DNA of 64,000 nucleotides from Tritrichomonas musculus. Its lineage: Eukaryota; Parabasalia; Tritrichomonadida; Tritrichomonadidae. Under the pieces are notes generated by a model that was not told the DNA's origin, made no database searches, and saw only the letters and a list, made by a program, of their open reading frames with translations. Below are positions 47,043 through 57,000 of this stretch, in pieces; positions within the stretch are counted from its first letter, which is position 1, and the number at the start of each line of letters is the position of its first letter. The position numbers and the translations under genes were made by a program. Location: positions 2,480,001 to 2,544,000 of the forward strand of contig JAPFFF010000011.1 of NCBI GenBank assembly GCA_039105265.1, given 5' to 3'.

Positions 47043-49049
47043 ATGAAGAAAGATCGCTCAAATACAGAAATTCGCTCATCAAAAAGCTCTGTAGAATTCT
47101 ATTATAATAGAGGTTCTCCTGGTTCTTATCAATCTCGTGCTCAAGATTTCAGACCATCCAAAATACCAACATCTCCGATTGATCCAAAAAAAATAAGAGT
47201 TTACTCGCCAGAATTTATTTTATCTCTCAAACCTAAAAGCATACCAATTGAAATTCCAAAAGAATATCAATTGAAATCAACAGGATATGTAATTCTTAAA
47301 CAATTTGAAGAAAGTGTTGATTCAAAAAAAGAACCAGTACGAAAATTAAATATGAAACCTAAACAACAGCAACTTACCCTTCGTATTCATGAAGGAAGGT
47401 TTATCCCATCAATCATGAGGAAAAAATATGTTGAAGGTGATGAAGATGAAGAAAGAAAGTTCGCTGTTCAAACCTGTTTAAATCGCTTAAATTTCAAAAA
47501 TTCAGCAGATATCATCAAAGATCTAAAAGAGCTTCAAGCAAGTAATGAACTGATTATCAATCTTCTCTTAGATAGAGCAGCTGTTGACGAAGATATGCCT
47601 GAAAAAAATAGTCACCTTCGAAACTTTGCTCAATTTGCCATTCAAATAGCATCACAAGATAATAATTTTAAGTTGGCATGCCAAGAAAAGAGTCTTGATA
47701 AATATAATGAACTCATCAATAAGAAAAACCAGGAATTAAACATTAATGTAATTGAATGCTTAATTGTTTGGATATCATATTTAGTTATGGGAAAGGTTAT
47801 TAAAAGAAAGCAATATTTTCGTTGTCTCGAATTAGCAGTGAAACGCCAACCACCAGATACGGCAGTTGACATAATTCGAGCCTCTTACTTTACGTGTGGA
47901 AAATTTCTTGATGATCAAAAATGGTATGAATGCTCAACTTTTTATAGTTATATTTTCCGCAATCGTCCAAGTACTGGATATCTCTTGTTTTTAAGAGAAG
48001 ATCTATTTAACTTCCGAGATTCAGGATGGAACGAACAATTCTTTAACCAGAATCAAAATGACAATGCCGCAAATAAAGAGGAAATTAAATCGAATGACAA
48101 TTTATTCGCAAAGAATTCATTTAATAAAAATGAAAATGAACAGCTTCAAAAAGTTTTGAGAGATAAACTTTTAGATGATTACACAAATTGGCATGAAGAT
48201 CCAGAATTTGGGACCCCGCGTGTTCCACGCCAAGCGAAACTCAAGGATGTCGTAAATGCTGTAATATTAAATTTTGCATCTGAACAGACTAAAATCCAAC
48301 CAGAAATTGAAGATTATTCGGCATGGTTTGGACTACTTATTAGGCACGCTGAAATAGATAACAAAGAACTGCCAGGACTTTTGCAAGAAGCAGTGAATCA
48401 AGCAAAAGATAAAAATTCACCAGAATATGATGAATTTATGATCGGTTTCTTCACAATTCTTGGAGGGTTATATGAAGAAGAGCAAATCAATTTCAGTTCA
48501 ATTGTTTCTCTAGGTGTATTATCAAAACCTGAGTATATTGATGCTGTAGGACGAGTGACATATATAGATCAAAAAGAGATTACCGATTCGTTATATCCAT
48601 CAATTAATAACAGCAATAATAATAATAATTCGGTTTCTACTTTTCATCCAACTCTATCATCCATTGCTTCAGCGCCAATTTCTCCTGTTTCATTGAAATC
48701 TTTTTCAAATATATTTGATAAAGATAAAAATAAATGGGACAATTCAACGATTGCTTCTCTTGTAACCGTTACTTTTAGATCAGAGAATGGAGATAAGACA
48801 ACAGAATATGGAAGAGCTGTCGATTTCTCAGGAATTGTATACAGCGCACTCGAAGAAAATGAAGAAGCTTCAGATCCTATGGCAGCTTTCGATGGATACA
48901 AAAAAGATATAATTGAAGCTTCTACAGGAATGAGTAAAGAACTTATTACCGAAGTTTGGAATAAAATAATTTCAAGTTCACAAGTGACAGCAGAGTTCAG
49001 AGATAAAGCTATAAATTATTTTCATGAGAATATATTAAAGAGCATGTAA
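47043..49049 (+). CDS. EIF4G: eIF4G-like translation initiation scaffold (MIF4G plus MA3)
   Basis: 668 residues from the ATG at 47043; the frame continues upstream to TTG only. The disordered N-terminus contains IRVYSPEFILSLK, in which YSPEFIL (54-60) fits the eIF4E-binding motif Y-x4-L-phi with I for L, as in eIF4G YDREFLL. A MIF4G-type helical domain spans about 130-330 (CLNRLNFKNSADIIKDLKEL through ASYFTCGKFLDDQKWY), and an MA3-like helical region follows from about 380 (DYTNWHEDPEFGTPRVPRQA and on). An Asn/Ser-rich linker near 520 precedes a last helical segment. It would bridge eIF4E, eIF4A and eIF3 at the mRNA cap. A relative such as DAP5/NAT1 is possible, but the 4E-binding motif favours eIF4G. 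Confidence 0.72.
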   Translation: MKKDRSNTEIRSSKSSVEFYYNRGSPGSYQSRAQDFRPSKIPTSPIDPKKIRVYSPEFILSLKPKSIPIEIPKEYQLKSTGYVILKQFEESVDSKKEPVRKLNMKPKQQQLTLRIHEGRFIPSIMRKKYVEGDEDEERKFAVQTCLNRLNFKNSADIIKDLKELQASNELIINLLLDRAAVDEDMPEKNSHLRNFAQFAIQIASQDNNFKLACQEKSLDKYNELINKKNQELNINVIECLIVWISYLVMGKVIKRKQYFRCLELAVKRQPPDTAVDIIRASYFTCGKFLDDQKWYECSTFYSYIFRNRPSTGYLLFLREDLFNFRDSGWNEQFFNQNQNDNAANKEEIKSNDNLFAKNSFNKNENEQLQKVLRDKLLDDYTNWHEDPEFGTPRVPRQAKLKDVVNAVILNFASEQTKIQPEIEDYSAWFGLLIRHAEIDNKELPGLLQEAVNQAKDKNSPEYDEFMIGFFTILGGLYEEEQINFSSIVSLGVLSKPEYIDAVGRVTYIDQKEITDSLYPSINNSNNNNNSVSTFHPTLSSIASAPISPVSLKSFSNIFDKDKNKWDNSTIASLVTVTFRSENGDKTTEYGRAVDFSGIVYSALEENEEASDPMAAFDGYKKDIIEASTGMSKELITEVWNKIISSSQVTAEFRDKAINYFHENILKSM

Positions 49050-49858
49050 AGTTAATATTAGAATTAAAATATAAAATTATAATTTTTATTTCATATTTTA
49101 TTTGAATTTTTACTTTGGCATATGCAGGTGTAGCATCAGGATGAATATTGTTGAGAAAAAAAAAAAAACATTCTTTCCGCTTTTGAAAATATTCTGGAAA
49201 TATTTTGCGAGTTGATTTGAGAATATATTTGATAAACTGAAGGGGATTACAGTTGAAAAAGAGGGCTTTTAGATATGAGAAAGATTTTTTTTTCTGTTGC
49301 TTTTTTAAGGAGGTAGTTTTCAAATTCAATGCGATAATTCAATGAGTTCTCACAAAAATAAGGAAAAGATTGAGAAAAATTATTAAAATAGCAGGTTTAT
49401 AATGATATATTGTTAAAATTATTAAAAAGCGAATCATTTTTCTATCTCCTTTATAAAATAAAATCAAAATGATAATAATATGAAAATATTTAGATTTTTT
49501 TTTTCTGCCATTCACTGGGTATTTAAGGCAAAAATAGTCATAATAATATGTAGATTTGGTTTTACTAATATTTTAACTAATTTTTTTTGGTAAATGTATA
49601 ACATTTTTTTTTTTTTTGATAAGATTTGAATCATATCGATTCCAAAATTTAAAAAATTGCTTAAAGCCATTTTAAAAGCCCATGGTATGAATTGAAAAAA
49701 ATGATGATAATTTTATCAAAAAAATATTATTTCAAAAAAAGAATTTTATTGTTAAATTTGCTTTTAATTTAAAGCAAGGAAATTATGCTATTAATTATTT
49801 TTTTTAATATTTATTCGTTCCACGTTTTTTGAAAAAAAGCAATAAAAGAAAAGGTATT

Positions 49859-50106
49859 TTAAGGTACAAATCCAGTACGTTACGTAACCGCCATTTTTTT
49901 TGACACTTTATAAGAAAAAATCGACATGTTATATAAAAAATCGAATATCTGACTATTTTTTACATAACATGTCATCGAATTAAGAAAAATGTAAAATAAA
50001 TGTCAAAAACACACCTTGTCAATTTAAACTTTTTCAAAGACCCCCATCTATTCAAATAATAAACGTTCTCACTTACAAAAAATAACGTACTGGATTTGTA
50101 CCTTAA
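49859..50106. mobile_element. MITE copy A with 24-bp perfect TIRs and TTAA ends
   Basis: A 248-base element. The ends are perfect 24-base inverted repeats; the left one starts TTAAGGTACAAATCCAGTAC (49859-49882) and its mirror is at 50083-50106. TTAA at both ends would be either part of the repeat or a TTAA target duplication of the piggyBac kind. There is no coding capacity. A further internal inverted pair (GACATGTTAT at about 49923, ATAACATGTC at about 49965) makes the left half foldable. Confidence 0.85.
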
Positions 50107-50365
50107 TTTAATTAATATTTCAATAAAATGGGTTAATTATATAGATATTTTTTATAATCTTATTTTTAAAAAATTGCAATTTTTTACCATAGAAACAAAG
50201 AAAAGAAAAAACTATTTTTTTTTATTTTGATCGTTAAGGATAAATATCAAGGTCATTTAACTTTTTCATAGTATATTACCATTGAAACTTCAATTCTATG
50301 AGTTTTATCAATATTGAATGGTTTACGAAAAAATAGGAGACTACCGCCTTAATAATATTATTAAT

Positions 50366-50592
50366 TTAAGGTACAAATCCAGTACGTTAAATAACCGCAA
50401 ATTAAAATGATACGTGATATAAAAAAAATAAAATATTTATTTTTTCATTAATTTATACGATAAAGTGTCAAATGTAAACCTCAGAATCATCAAAATTTAC
50501 TCAGAAATACCAAACTTTTTCTGAGAGGGGCATTATCTCAATTTTTTAACGATTTTCTTATCAATTTTAAACGTACTGGATTTGTACCTTAA
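50366..50592. mobile_element. MITE copy B, same family as copy A
   Basis: A 227-base element with the same ends as copy A (left TTAAGGTACAAATCCAGTAC at 50366, mirror at 50570-50592). About 23 terminal bases are shared and TTAA stands on both sides. Next to the left end both copies have a similar AACCGC motif. The interiors differ in length and are only loosely similar, so the copies are not recent twins, or the family is heterogeneous. Confidence 0.85.
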
Positions 50593-50956
50593 TACTCCTA
50601 TGCCTAAATTTTGAAGGAACTGTTCTCATCGAAATCATTTCTTGAATTAGCAACTGATGGTGCATGGGAGGAATCGCCCAAAAACAAAACATTGTTATTC
50701 AACATGTAATGTTTAAACTATCTTTATTTAATGCTTGTCCTCTATATGAAAAAATTCTCAATGATGAATATATGATATTTCCATGTTCAAATATTTGAAA
50801 GGCAGAATTAAAAGTTATTATATTTATTATTAAAGCAACTATTCATATACTTGTTGAGGCTATGAATGATTCATTATTACTAATGCAACAAGGTTGAATG
50901 GCTTTAATTCAGAACAACATCCTTGCTCATGTCTTTCCTGATATATAATGATATAA

Positions 50957-50987
50957 ATCACACTATAGATGATATATATAGTGTGAT
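50957..50987. other. 11-bp stem-loop near the Rep fossil
   Basis: ATCACACTATA and TATAGTGTGAT are perfect inverted arms around a nine-base loop (GATGATATA). The stem length and loop size are like those of rolling-circle origins, but the loop sequence is not a known nonanucleotide. Confidence 0.5.
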
Positions 50988-51349
50988 AATTTTTTTTATT
51001 TATTAATATTTTAAAATCATTTCTCCAATGACTGTTTATTTAAAGCTAGTGGAGATAAAAATCTTCTTTGTTAATCCATTTGATAAGCATCTTGTTTATT
51101 ATTAATGCTGTGTTTTTTCTTTTAGTGACTTTCTGTAATTGTTTTTCTAGAAGATCAATATGAGGTCTACAGCAATAATATCATACAGAAAGTAAAACTC
51201 AAGAAATGAAACATTTTTAGAATTTAAAGTAGTTTATACTAGTCTTTTTCCATAAGCTTTACGGCTCATGTCAACACGAACTAGTTAAAAAAACTACCTC
51301 CATTCTAAATAAAATTAAAATAAAAAAGAATTTCTCCGAGCTGGATCTT

Positions 51350-52091
51350 TATCTATGAAGACTACCTATTGGGCACTTTTGTTGCTCCTGATTCTCTTCT
51401 TTTTGCTTAAGGAACTTCTTGAAAATTTCTATTTTCTCTGAGGTCATGTTCTGGAACCAAACAGCATCAAATTGACTTGTTGTTGATTGATTAAATACTT
51501 GTTGAGGTGGTAGATCAATCGGCCCAGTTGATTAAATAAATTTCTTTCCACAACCGCTTTTTCCGAAGATCCAAATGTTCTTTTCTCTTAGAATTCCTGC
51601 CCAAGGTAAGGTAACATGAAGAGAATTAATCTCATATTCCGCTATTTTATTGTAATGGTAGAAGACTTCTGATGGATACTTTTCTTCTAAATCTTTATCT
51701 GACAATGTTTTGATATCTGAAAAAATTGTCAAGAGGTATTCTTTCTTCAGCAGTTTGTCTTTTAATTTTCCACCTGGAGTACCAGTAGTGAATGTTTGAC
51801 CTTTGCCTTTTGTAACGTAATCATAGTTCTGGATTTCGTTGCCATTGGCTAATTCTACATGAGCTCCAGGAATTTCATAACGGATCGAAGATTCGTATGA
51901 TGTGTCTCCGAATCTAATGTAAACATGAATATGTTTGTGAACAGTTGATGGTGCGTATTCCACTGCTGCGATGTAATATTTAAAGTTCCATTTGTTTTGG
52001 CACATAGTAAGAGCATTCGGCCTGTCTCACTCATCAAGGTTGTTAATGACAATGTTCCATCTTCGTCCTCGTTTAACTCAAGACCTTGCAT
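51350..52091 (-). mobile_element. Fossil of a CRESS-DNA virus-like Rep gene (endogenous, broken)
   Basis: A remnant of the replication initiator of circular single-stranded DNA viruses or related plasmids (Cressdnaviricota type). The longest open stretch is at 51532-52005. It shows the HUH nuclease motif within HKHIHVYIRF, the tyrosine-lysine motif within NYDYVTKGKG, and the P-loop of the helicase domain, GKSGCGK. A lysine- and glutamine-rich tail is still visible toward 51350. The copy is broken, with about two or three breaks, so it is not an active gene. The good preservation of motifs suggests it is not extremely old, but no date can be given. It abuts a DNA-transposon remnant at 52082. 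Confidence 0.85.
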
Positions 52092-52340
52092 TGCATGTTT
52101 TTAAATCAAGAAATCTTGGAGAAATAATATTATTATTTGGAAGTTTTCTAGAATAAATACTAATTTGTTTTGTCTTCGTCATTTGAATATCAATATGCAA
52201 TCCATGTATTTCCAATCAATCATGTATCATCAAAGGTATTTGTATGTTTACAGTCTTCCATGATAAATTCATCTGAGTGGTTTTCTTTTTTATGTTCATA
52301 AAGTTTTTTATAACTGATGAATTTAAAAAACATTTTTTTT
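52082..52340 (+). mobile_element. Plus-strand P-element-like transposase fragment
   Basis: Starting at 52082 the plus strand reads DLALHVFKSRNLGEIILLFG, and after that further stretches such as CNPCISNQSCIIKG interrupted by stops. The first part matches the transposase remnant on the opposite strand at 52502-52536 (35 bases as an inverted repeat, one mismatch), so this is a second copy of the same kind of protein in the other orientation. It is degenerate and short. Confidence 0.5.
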
Positions 52341-52483
52341 TAAATAGCTATTAAAAGGAAATAAATAAATAAATATATAAATAAAAAAAATATCTAGCTT
52401 TTTTTGTTAATTTCATTGAATAGCAACCGTTACTAACAAGTAAGGGAAAAGGAGGGCTAGCCCACAAAATTCTTCCATTTTAG

Positions 52484-53620
52484 CTGATAAGTAATATTGA
52501 AAGATTTCTTGATTTAAAAAAATGCAATGCAAGGTCATCGCGCATTATTGTAGGCCTTTTAGCGTTTAAAACCAATTCATCTAATTCCAAATACTCGTTT
52601 AATTGTCTTGAGTTAAATAAAGGAGCTCCTTTAAACATAGAAATATTTGATCAATTGGTGCAAGTCATAGACAGAAATAAAGATAGGATAAATTTTCATA
52701 TTTCGGCAATTTCATCGAAATCATATGTGTGTAGGCTCATTATTAATTCAAAAAAATGTGAAAAATATTTCTATGTTGGTACCAATTTTGTAGTCAGTTG
52801 AAACGAAGGCAAAAAGAATGCTTTCAGATAATCCTTCTTCAATTATTTGCTCAATAATTTTTTGGATTGATTCATCTGTTCTGCCTGTGAAGTTTTGTTA
52901 AAGATGAAGTATTTAGGGATAGATGGGATCCTTTCCATGGCCGCCTGTTAAAAACAAATAAGTTATTACCACCTGAATCTTCACCATCAACCATACATGC
53001 ATCATCATTTGTTTCTAATTCATCTTTAAATTCCTTTAACATAATTTTATTTGATTTGAATTTAACAGATTTTCTTGTGTCGTATTTAATGTATCATTGT
53101 AATTTTCTCTCAACATAATGTATCACTCGGCATTGGAATGATCTTTCTCAGAATAGTATATGTTATAAAAGAGTAAATATATAAGACATATGATAAATCA
53201 TAAAAACTTTCAAAGTAGCATCTTCCACTTGGATGTAGGTTATAATTCTTAATTAATTGCTCAATACAATCACCTGTTAACTCTTTTTCACTCTCAAAAT
53301 CTTCGCCATGATTGATTATTTGATTATTGTTACTTTTAAGTTTATCAATGATTCTTTTTAGATTTGCAATTGAGTTTGTTTTATTCTTGATAATTAAATT
53401 ATCTCTATTTTGAATTTATGCCATTCTTTTAAACAAAACCATTGTTGTTTAAATTGAACATTTTGTTTTCCTTTATTAAATTCATATTTTGATTTTGTAA
53501 ATCATTAATTTCATCATATTGCTGCTGAATGATTGAATTTCAATCTTGATTTTCAATTGAACTCTTAGAATCAACTTTTTTGAGTTGATTCACAAATTGA
53601 TTTTGTTGATTTAAAATGCT
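52484..53620 (-). mobile_element. Degenerate P-element/THAP9-like transposase remnant
   Basis: Reading the minus strand from high to low coordinates gives a broken protein. First comes a coiled-coil Asn/Gln-rich start (about 53430-53600). Then an open piece at 53112-53403 has LHPSGRCYFESFYDLSYVLY and YTILRKIIPMPS, like the 'SpkaYnyLR..LPs' region of P-element transposases. Next is an aspartate region at about 52750-52880 (ILFAFVSTDYKIGTN), and then NAKRPTIMRDDLALHFFKSR near 52500-52560. Stops and frame changes separate the pieces, so it is inactive. The family assignment is from motif order only; trichomonads carry many related multicopy transposase-like genes. A plus-strand open frame over 52484-52801 is the antisense shadow of this. 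Confidence 0.5.
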
Positions 53621-53717
53621 TATTTCATTCTATGATGAATATATATATATATATGCCTACTTTAATTTGTGAATCAACTCAAAAAAGTTGATTCTATGAG
53701 TTAAATTCGAAATCAAG
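53545..53717. repeat. Long imperfect inverted repeat (hairpin) with a TA microsatellite loop
   Basis: Two arms of about 56 bases (53545-53600 and 53662-53717) are roughly 90% complementary. Each arm itself contains the small palindrome GAATCAACT...AGTTGATTC. The 61-base loop includes an (AT)n run at about 53638-53654. It lies at the 5' side of the transposase remnant and may be a terminal or subterminal structure of it. Confidence 0.75.
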
Positions 53718-54052
53718 TAGACATATATTCATATTTTCATCTGATTTTCTTATAAAGTGCTTGCAAAAAAGATAATCCACCTCTTATAAAAAGTTTAACT
53801 TTTTGAAAACATTTCAACGAAAATTCGTTGCTAAGTGGATTATCGTTTTTGAAACCACTTTATTTTAGTTTTAAAAAATCAAAAAATTCTGAAAAGTATT
53901 CAAAAAAGTTACGAATTGTTGGGAGGGTAATAAATTCTTTTTGCTTCACTTTTTTTTTAAAGATAAGACAAACAAACAAAACACAAATTTTAACAATAAA
54001 ATTCATTTTTTTTTATTTTTATACAAACATAAACATCCTACAGATTTTAATT

Positions 54053-57000
54053 CTAGCTGTTTTCGATTACCAAAGCGAGGTTAAATTTGCATCTTTCAGT
54101 TGTGTAGATATTTCTTCTTACTGCTGGCTTCAAGAGCGGATTTTTCATACTCATTGCGAGGCTGTACATGTACATTGTGCATTCAATTGGCGGTGATGGA
54201 TACGATTTCACTTCCTCTTGAAAAAGTGGCTTTTCAAGCTCGTCAGTGTCGAGTTCTTCATCAATTAGAAATATTGAGTAGAGCACCTCGTCACATTCGA
54301 GAGCATCGACCAGTGTGAAAAGGTCGTAAGGAGAGATTGAAGGAATCATTCCTGCCAATTCGGTGAATTCGATGCCAGGATTGAATTCAACCACTTCTAC
54401 AATCTTTCGCATGATTCGATGCATCACTTTTTGATCTACATCGCCGTTTGCATTAATCCATATATGTGGAATGATAAGATCACAAAAAGTGGAATGATCT
54501 GTGGTGGGAAGGGGATCGGAAGTTGTTGTGATCGATTCAGTACCATAGTCGCTATCGTCAGAGTCTTCATCGTCATAATTTTTTGATTTTTTCGTTTTCT
54601 TTTTCTTGACGTTTTTCTTGGCCTTTTGGCTGGCTTTGCTGGCATTAGATTCTTTTTCTGTGGTTTCTTGGTCAGTGGATGACTTTTGTGAAGAGTTGAC
54701 TTTGATCATTCGACTTTCGGCAAATTCGTCAGATAGGAAATATGGCATGGCTGTGTTACTTCGTAGTTTGTAGATGAATCCAAATTGCTCAAGGAATGAC
54801 AGACCGCTGAAAATATGAGCTATATTGAATGATGCATATTCATCAAGAATTGAATCTAGCGGGGCACCAGACGAAAATTTGTGGTCAATGAAGGCATATA
54901 ATAAACGACAAACAAGGACAAAACTTTGAGTTTCTGACCCTGGACACGCTTGATAAATAACAACAAATAATTGCATGAATCTGGTGTAAAGGGCATTTGA
55001 TGTATCACCTGGATAGTCTTTAAAGGAGCTGACAAGATCAAGTTCTTCAGTAAGTTTATTTTTATTATTTAAGGAGTCATTACTGTCAGACTCAGATTCA
55101 TTATCATCTGCTTTTTTAGATTTCGATTTTTGGGTTTGCTTGCGTTTCCTTTTGGAGTTAGTGACTTTGAAAAGTTCTCGTTCAATGTTTTCGTTGCTGT
55201 CATTTTCGAGTTTTGGTAAAAGAAAACCTTTGATTTTGACTGATACAGAATCATACAAGCGTAATTTTTGAACAATTGCTAACAAATTACTTGTACTTCT
55301 GGATCTGCCATTTACTTTTCCTTGGCTACCTAATTTTTGAAGGAGGTAAGAACTATCAATGATTATATCATCTTCATAATTCAAATCATCGTCATCACTT
55401 TCGCTACTTAAATTATTATTTTTACTTCCTGACTTTTTCTTGATATTTGGATCTTGAGGCATCTGTCCACCTTTATATTCAAGATTAAGAGAAATAGGCA
55501 TATTATTGTCTAAAAAGAAGGACACTGCACCACTATTGATTTCAGCTCTAGAACGAAAATCGTAAGGATTGTTTACAAGATCATTGAAAAAATTGTTGAT
55601 ATATTTATATGCAATAGAAGGAGTTATTGTATAAAGTTCGCAATTAAGCCCATTTCGTAAAAAAGTTTGATTAAATCGATGGAAATTCTTGTACCTGTCT
55701 GAAAGGAAATTAGAGAGCTTAAGAAACAAAACACCATTAACTATTGTGGAATTGACATAACCAGGATCAACATCATTTTCTTTATCTGATTCATTATTAG
55801 CATTATTGTCAATATTACTTAGTTGCGGTTCAATATCTTCAATTTCAGCTAAGAAAATTTTTGCATGATTTAAAGAGATTATCTCAGCTGGTGTCAATGA
55901 TAAAATTTTCAACCTTTCAACCATTTCTGCAGTTGGACGGCTAAGAGAATAACGAAGATTTTTTACACTAAACCTATCTAGATAATCAGATGTTGTAAGT
56001 TCGAATATTTCTGATTTGAGCATATATTGTTTTTTGATCATTCTTATTTTGAGTTCAAGATCTTCTTTCAATTCATGATCATCGATTATTTGCCTCTGTA
56101 GTTCTTCAATTTGTATTTTTTCATTTTGATGATAATTATATAGGGTATCAAATAGAATTTGCTGGTTAAATTGCCTCACTTTTATAGATTCATTTGCAGT
56201 AGAAAAGTTGCACAAGTCTTTATATTCGGGTAATTTCGATCTTAATATATAGTCAAGCGTTTCTGGCGTATTTCCTCGAAGAAAATTTTCAGCATCAACA
56301 CCAGTTACTTCTGAAAAAATACCCATCGCTTTTTCCCACATGCTATTGTTAAATGTGATTAAGCCACTTGGAAACAATTTCATGATTGCTGACAAGAAGT
56401 TGAAAAACAAGTTTGGATCGTAGTAATTAGAATAATTTGGATCATTAACATTTGTATCATTTTTATAAGATTCAAAATCTCTTGATGTTATTTTTGAAAA
56501 TAATGTATTCATTTCTGGTTTGAATGGACGACCATTACAAAAGTCATCAACAGGGCCTGCGCCAGGATACATACATTGCATTAAAATTGTCTTTTTCTTT
56601 TCTTCATCTTGAAAAATTTCTTGTAACGATGCTTTCAGATTACACCAGTTTTGACCATAGGTAGAAATAAATCTTTCAACTTGAGGAAAGAAGAAAGGAA
56701 AAGAATTGTGATATGGAAAAGAAATATATGAATTGACGATTTTTCGTGTTATATTAGTTGGCTCACCTCTAGGCTTTCTTTCAATAGAAAATCTTTTCAA
56801 CCACAATGAAAATGAATGAGGATCTATATTTTCCAATAAATCAACTATTTCAAGCATATAATGAAATTCATTGATTTGATCATGACTCGTGAAATTGTAA
56901 GTAATTTCAAATTGGTCCATAAAGCTAAACTTCATGGAATCTATAAGTTGATACATATCATTGTTAACCACTGTAAGAAATTGCCTGTTAAAACGCCCAA

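Larger units (their letters stand above)
49050..54052. other. Gene-poor region of nested mobile-element remains
   Basis: Five kilobases without a host gene, from the eIF4G stop to the 3' end of the next gene. In order: AT-rich DNA; MITE copy A; MITE copy B; a degenerate stretch at about 50600-50945 with short protein-like fragments in several frames; a stem-loop at 50957; the CRESS Rep fossil; a plus-strand transposase fragment; a larger minus-strand transposase remnant; and a long hairpin at 53545-53717. Confidence 0.6.

Noticed and set aside
49009-49329. Minus-strand frame of about 106 codons after eIF4G
   Set aside because: It starts at a TTG, has no internal family motif, overlaps the eIF4G end and is low-complexity Lys/Phe.
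52125-52133. TAATATTAT, similar to a rolling-circle nonanucleotide, beside the Rep fossil
   Set aside because: No stable GC-containing stem surrounds it and such words are expected by chance in this composition.
52484-52801. Plus-strand open stretch of 105 codons (RIIVGLLAFKTNSSN...)
   Set aside because: It has no ATG and is the antisense of the minus-strand transposase remnant, whose motifs make better sense.
53828-54196. Plus-strand frame of about 120 codons
   Set aside because: It has no ATG start, is Phe/Lys-rich from AT-rich spacer and overlaps the 3' end of the large minus-strand gene.
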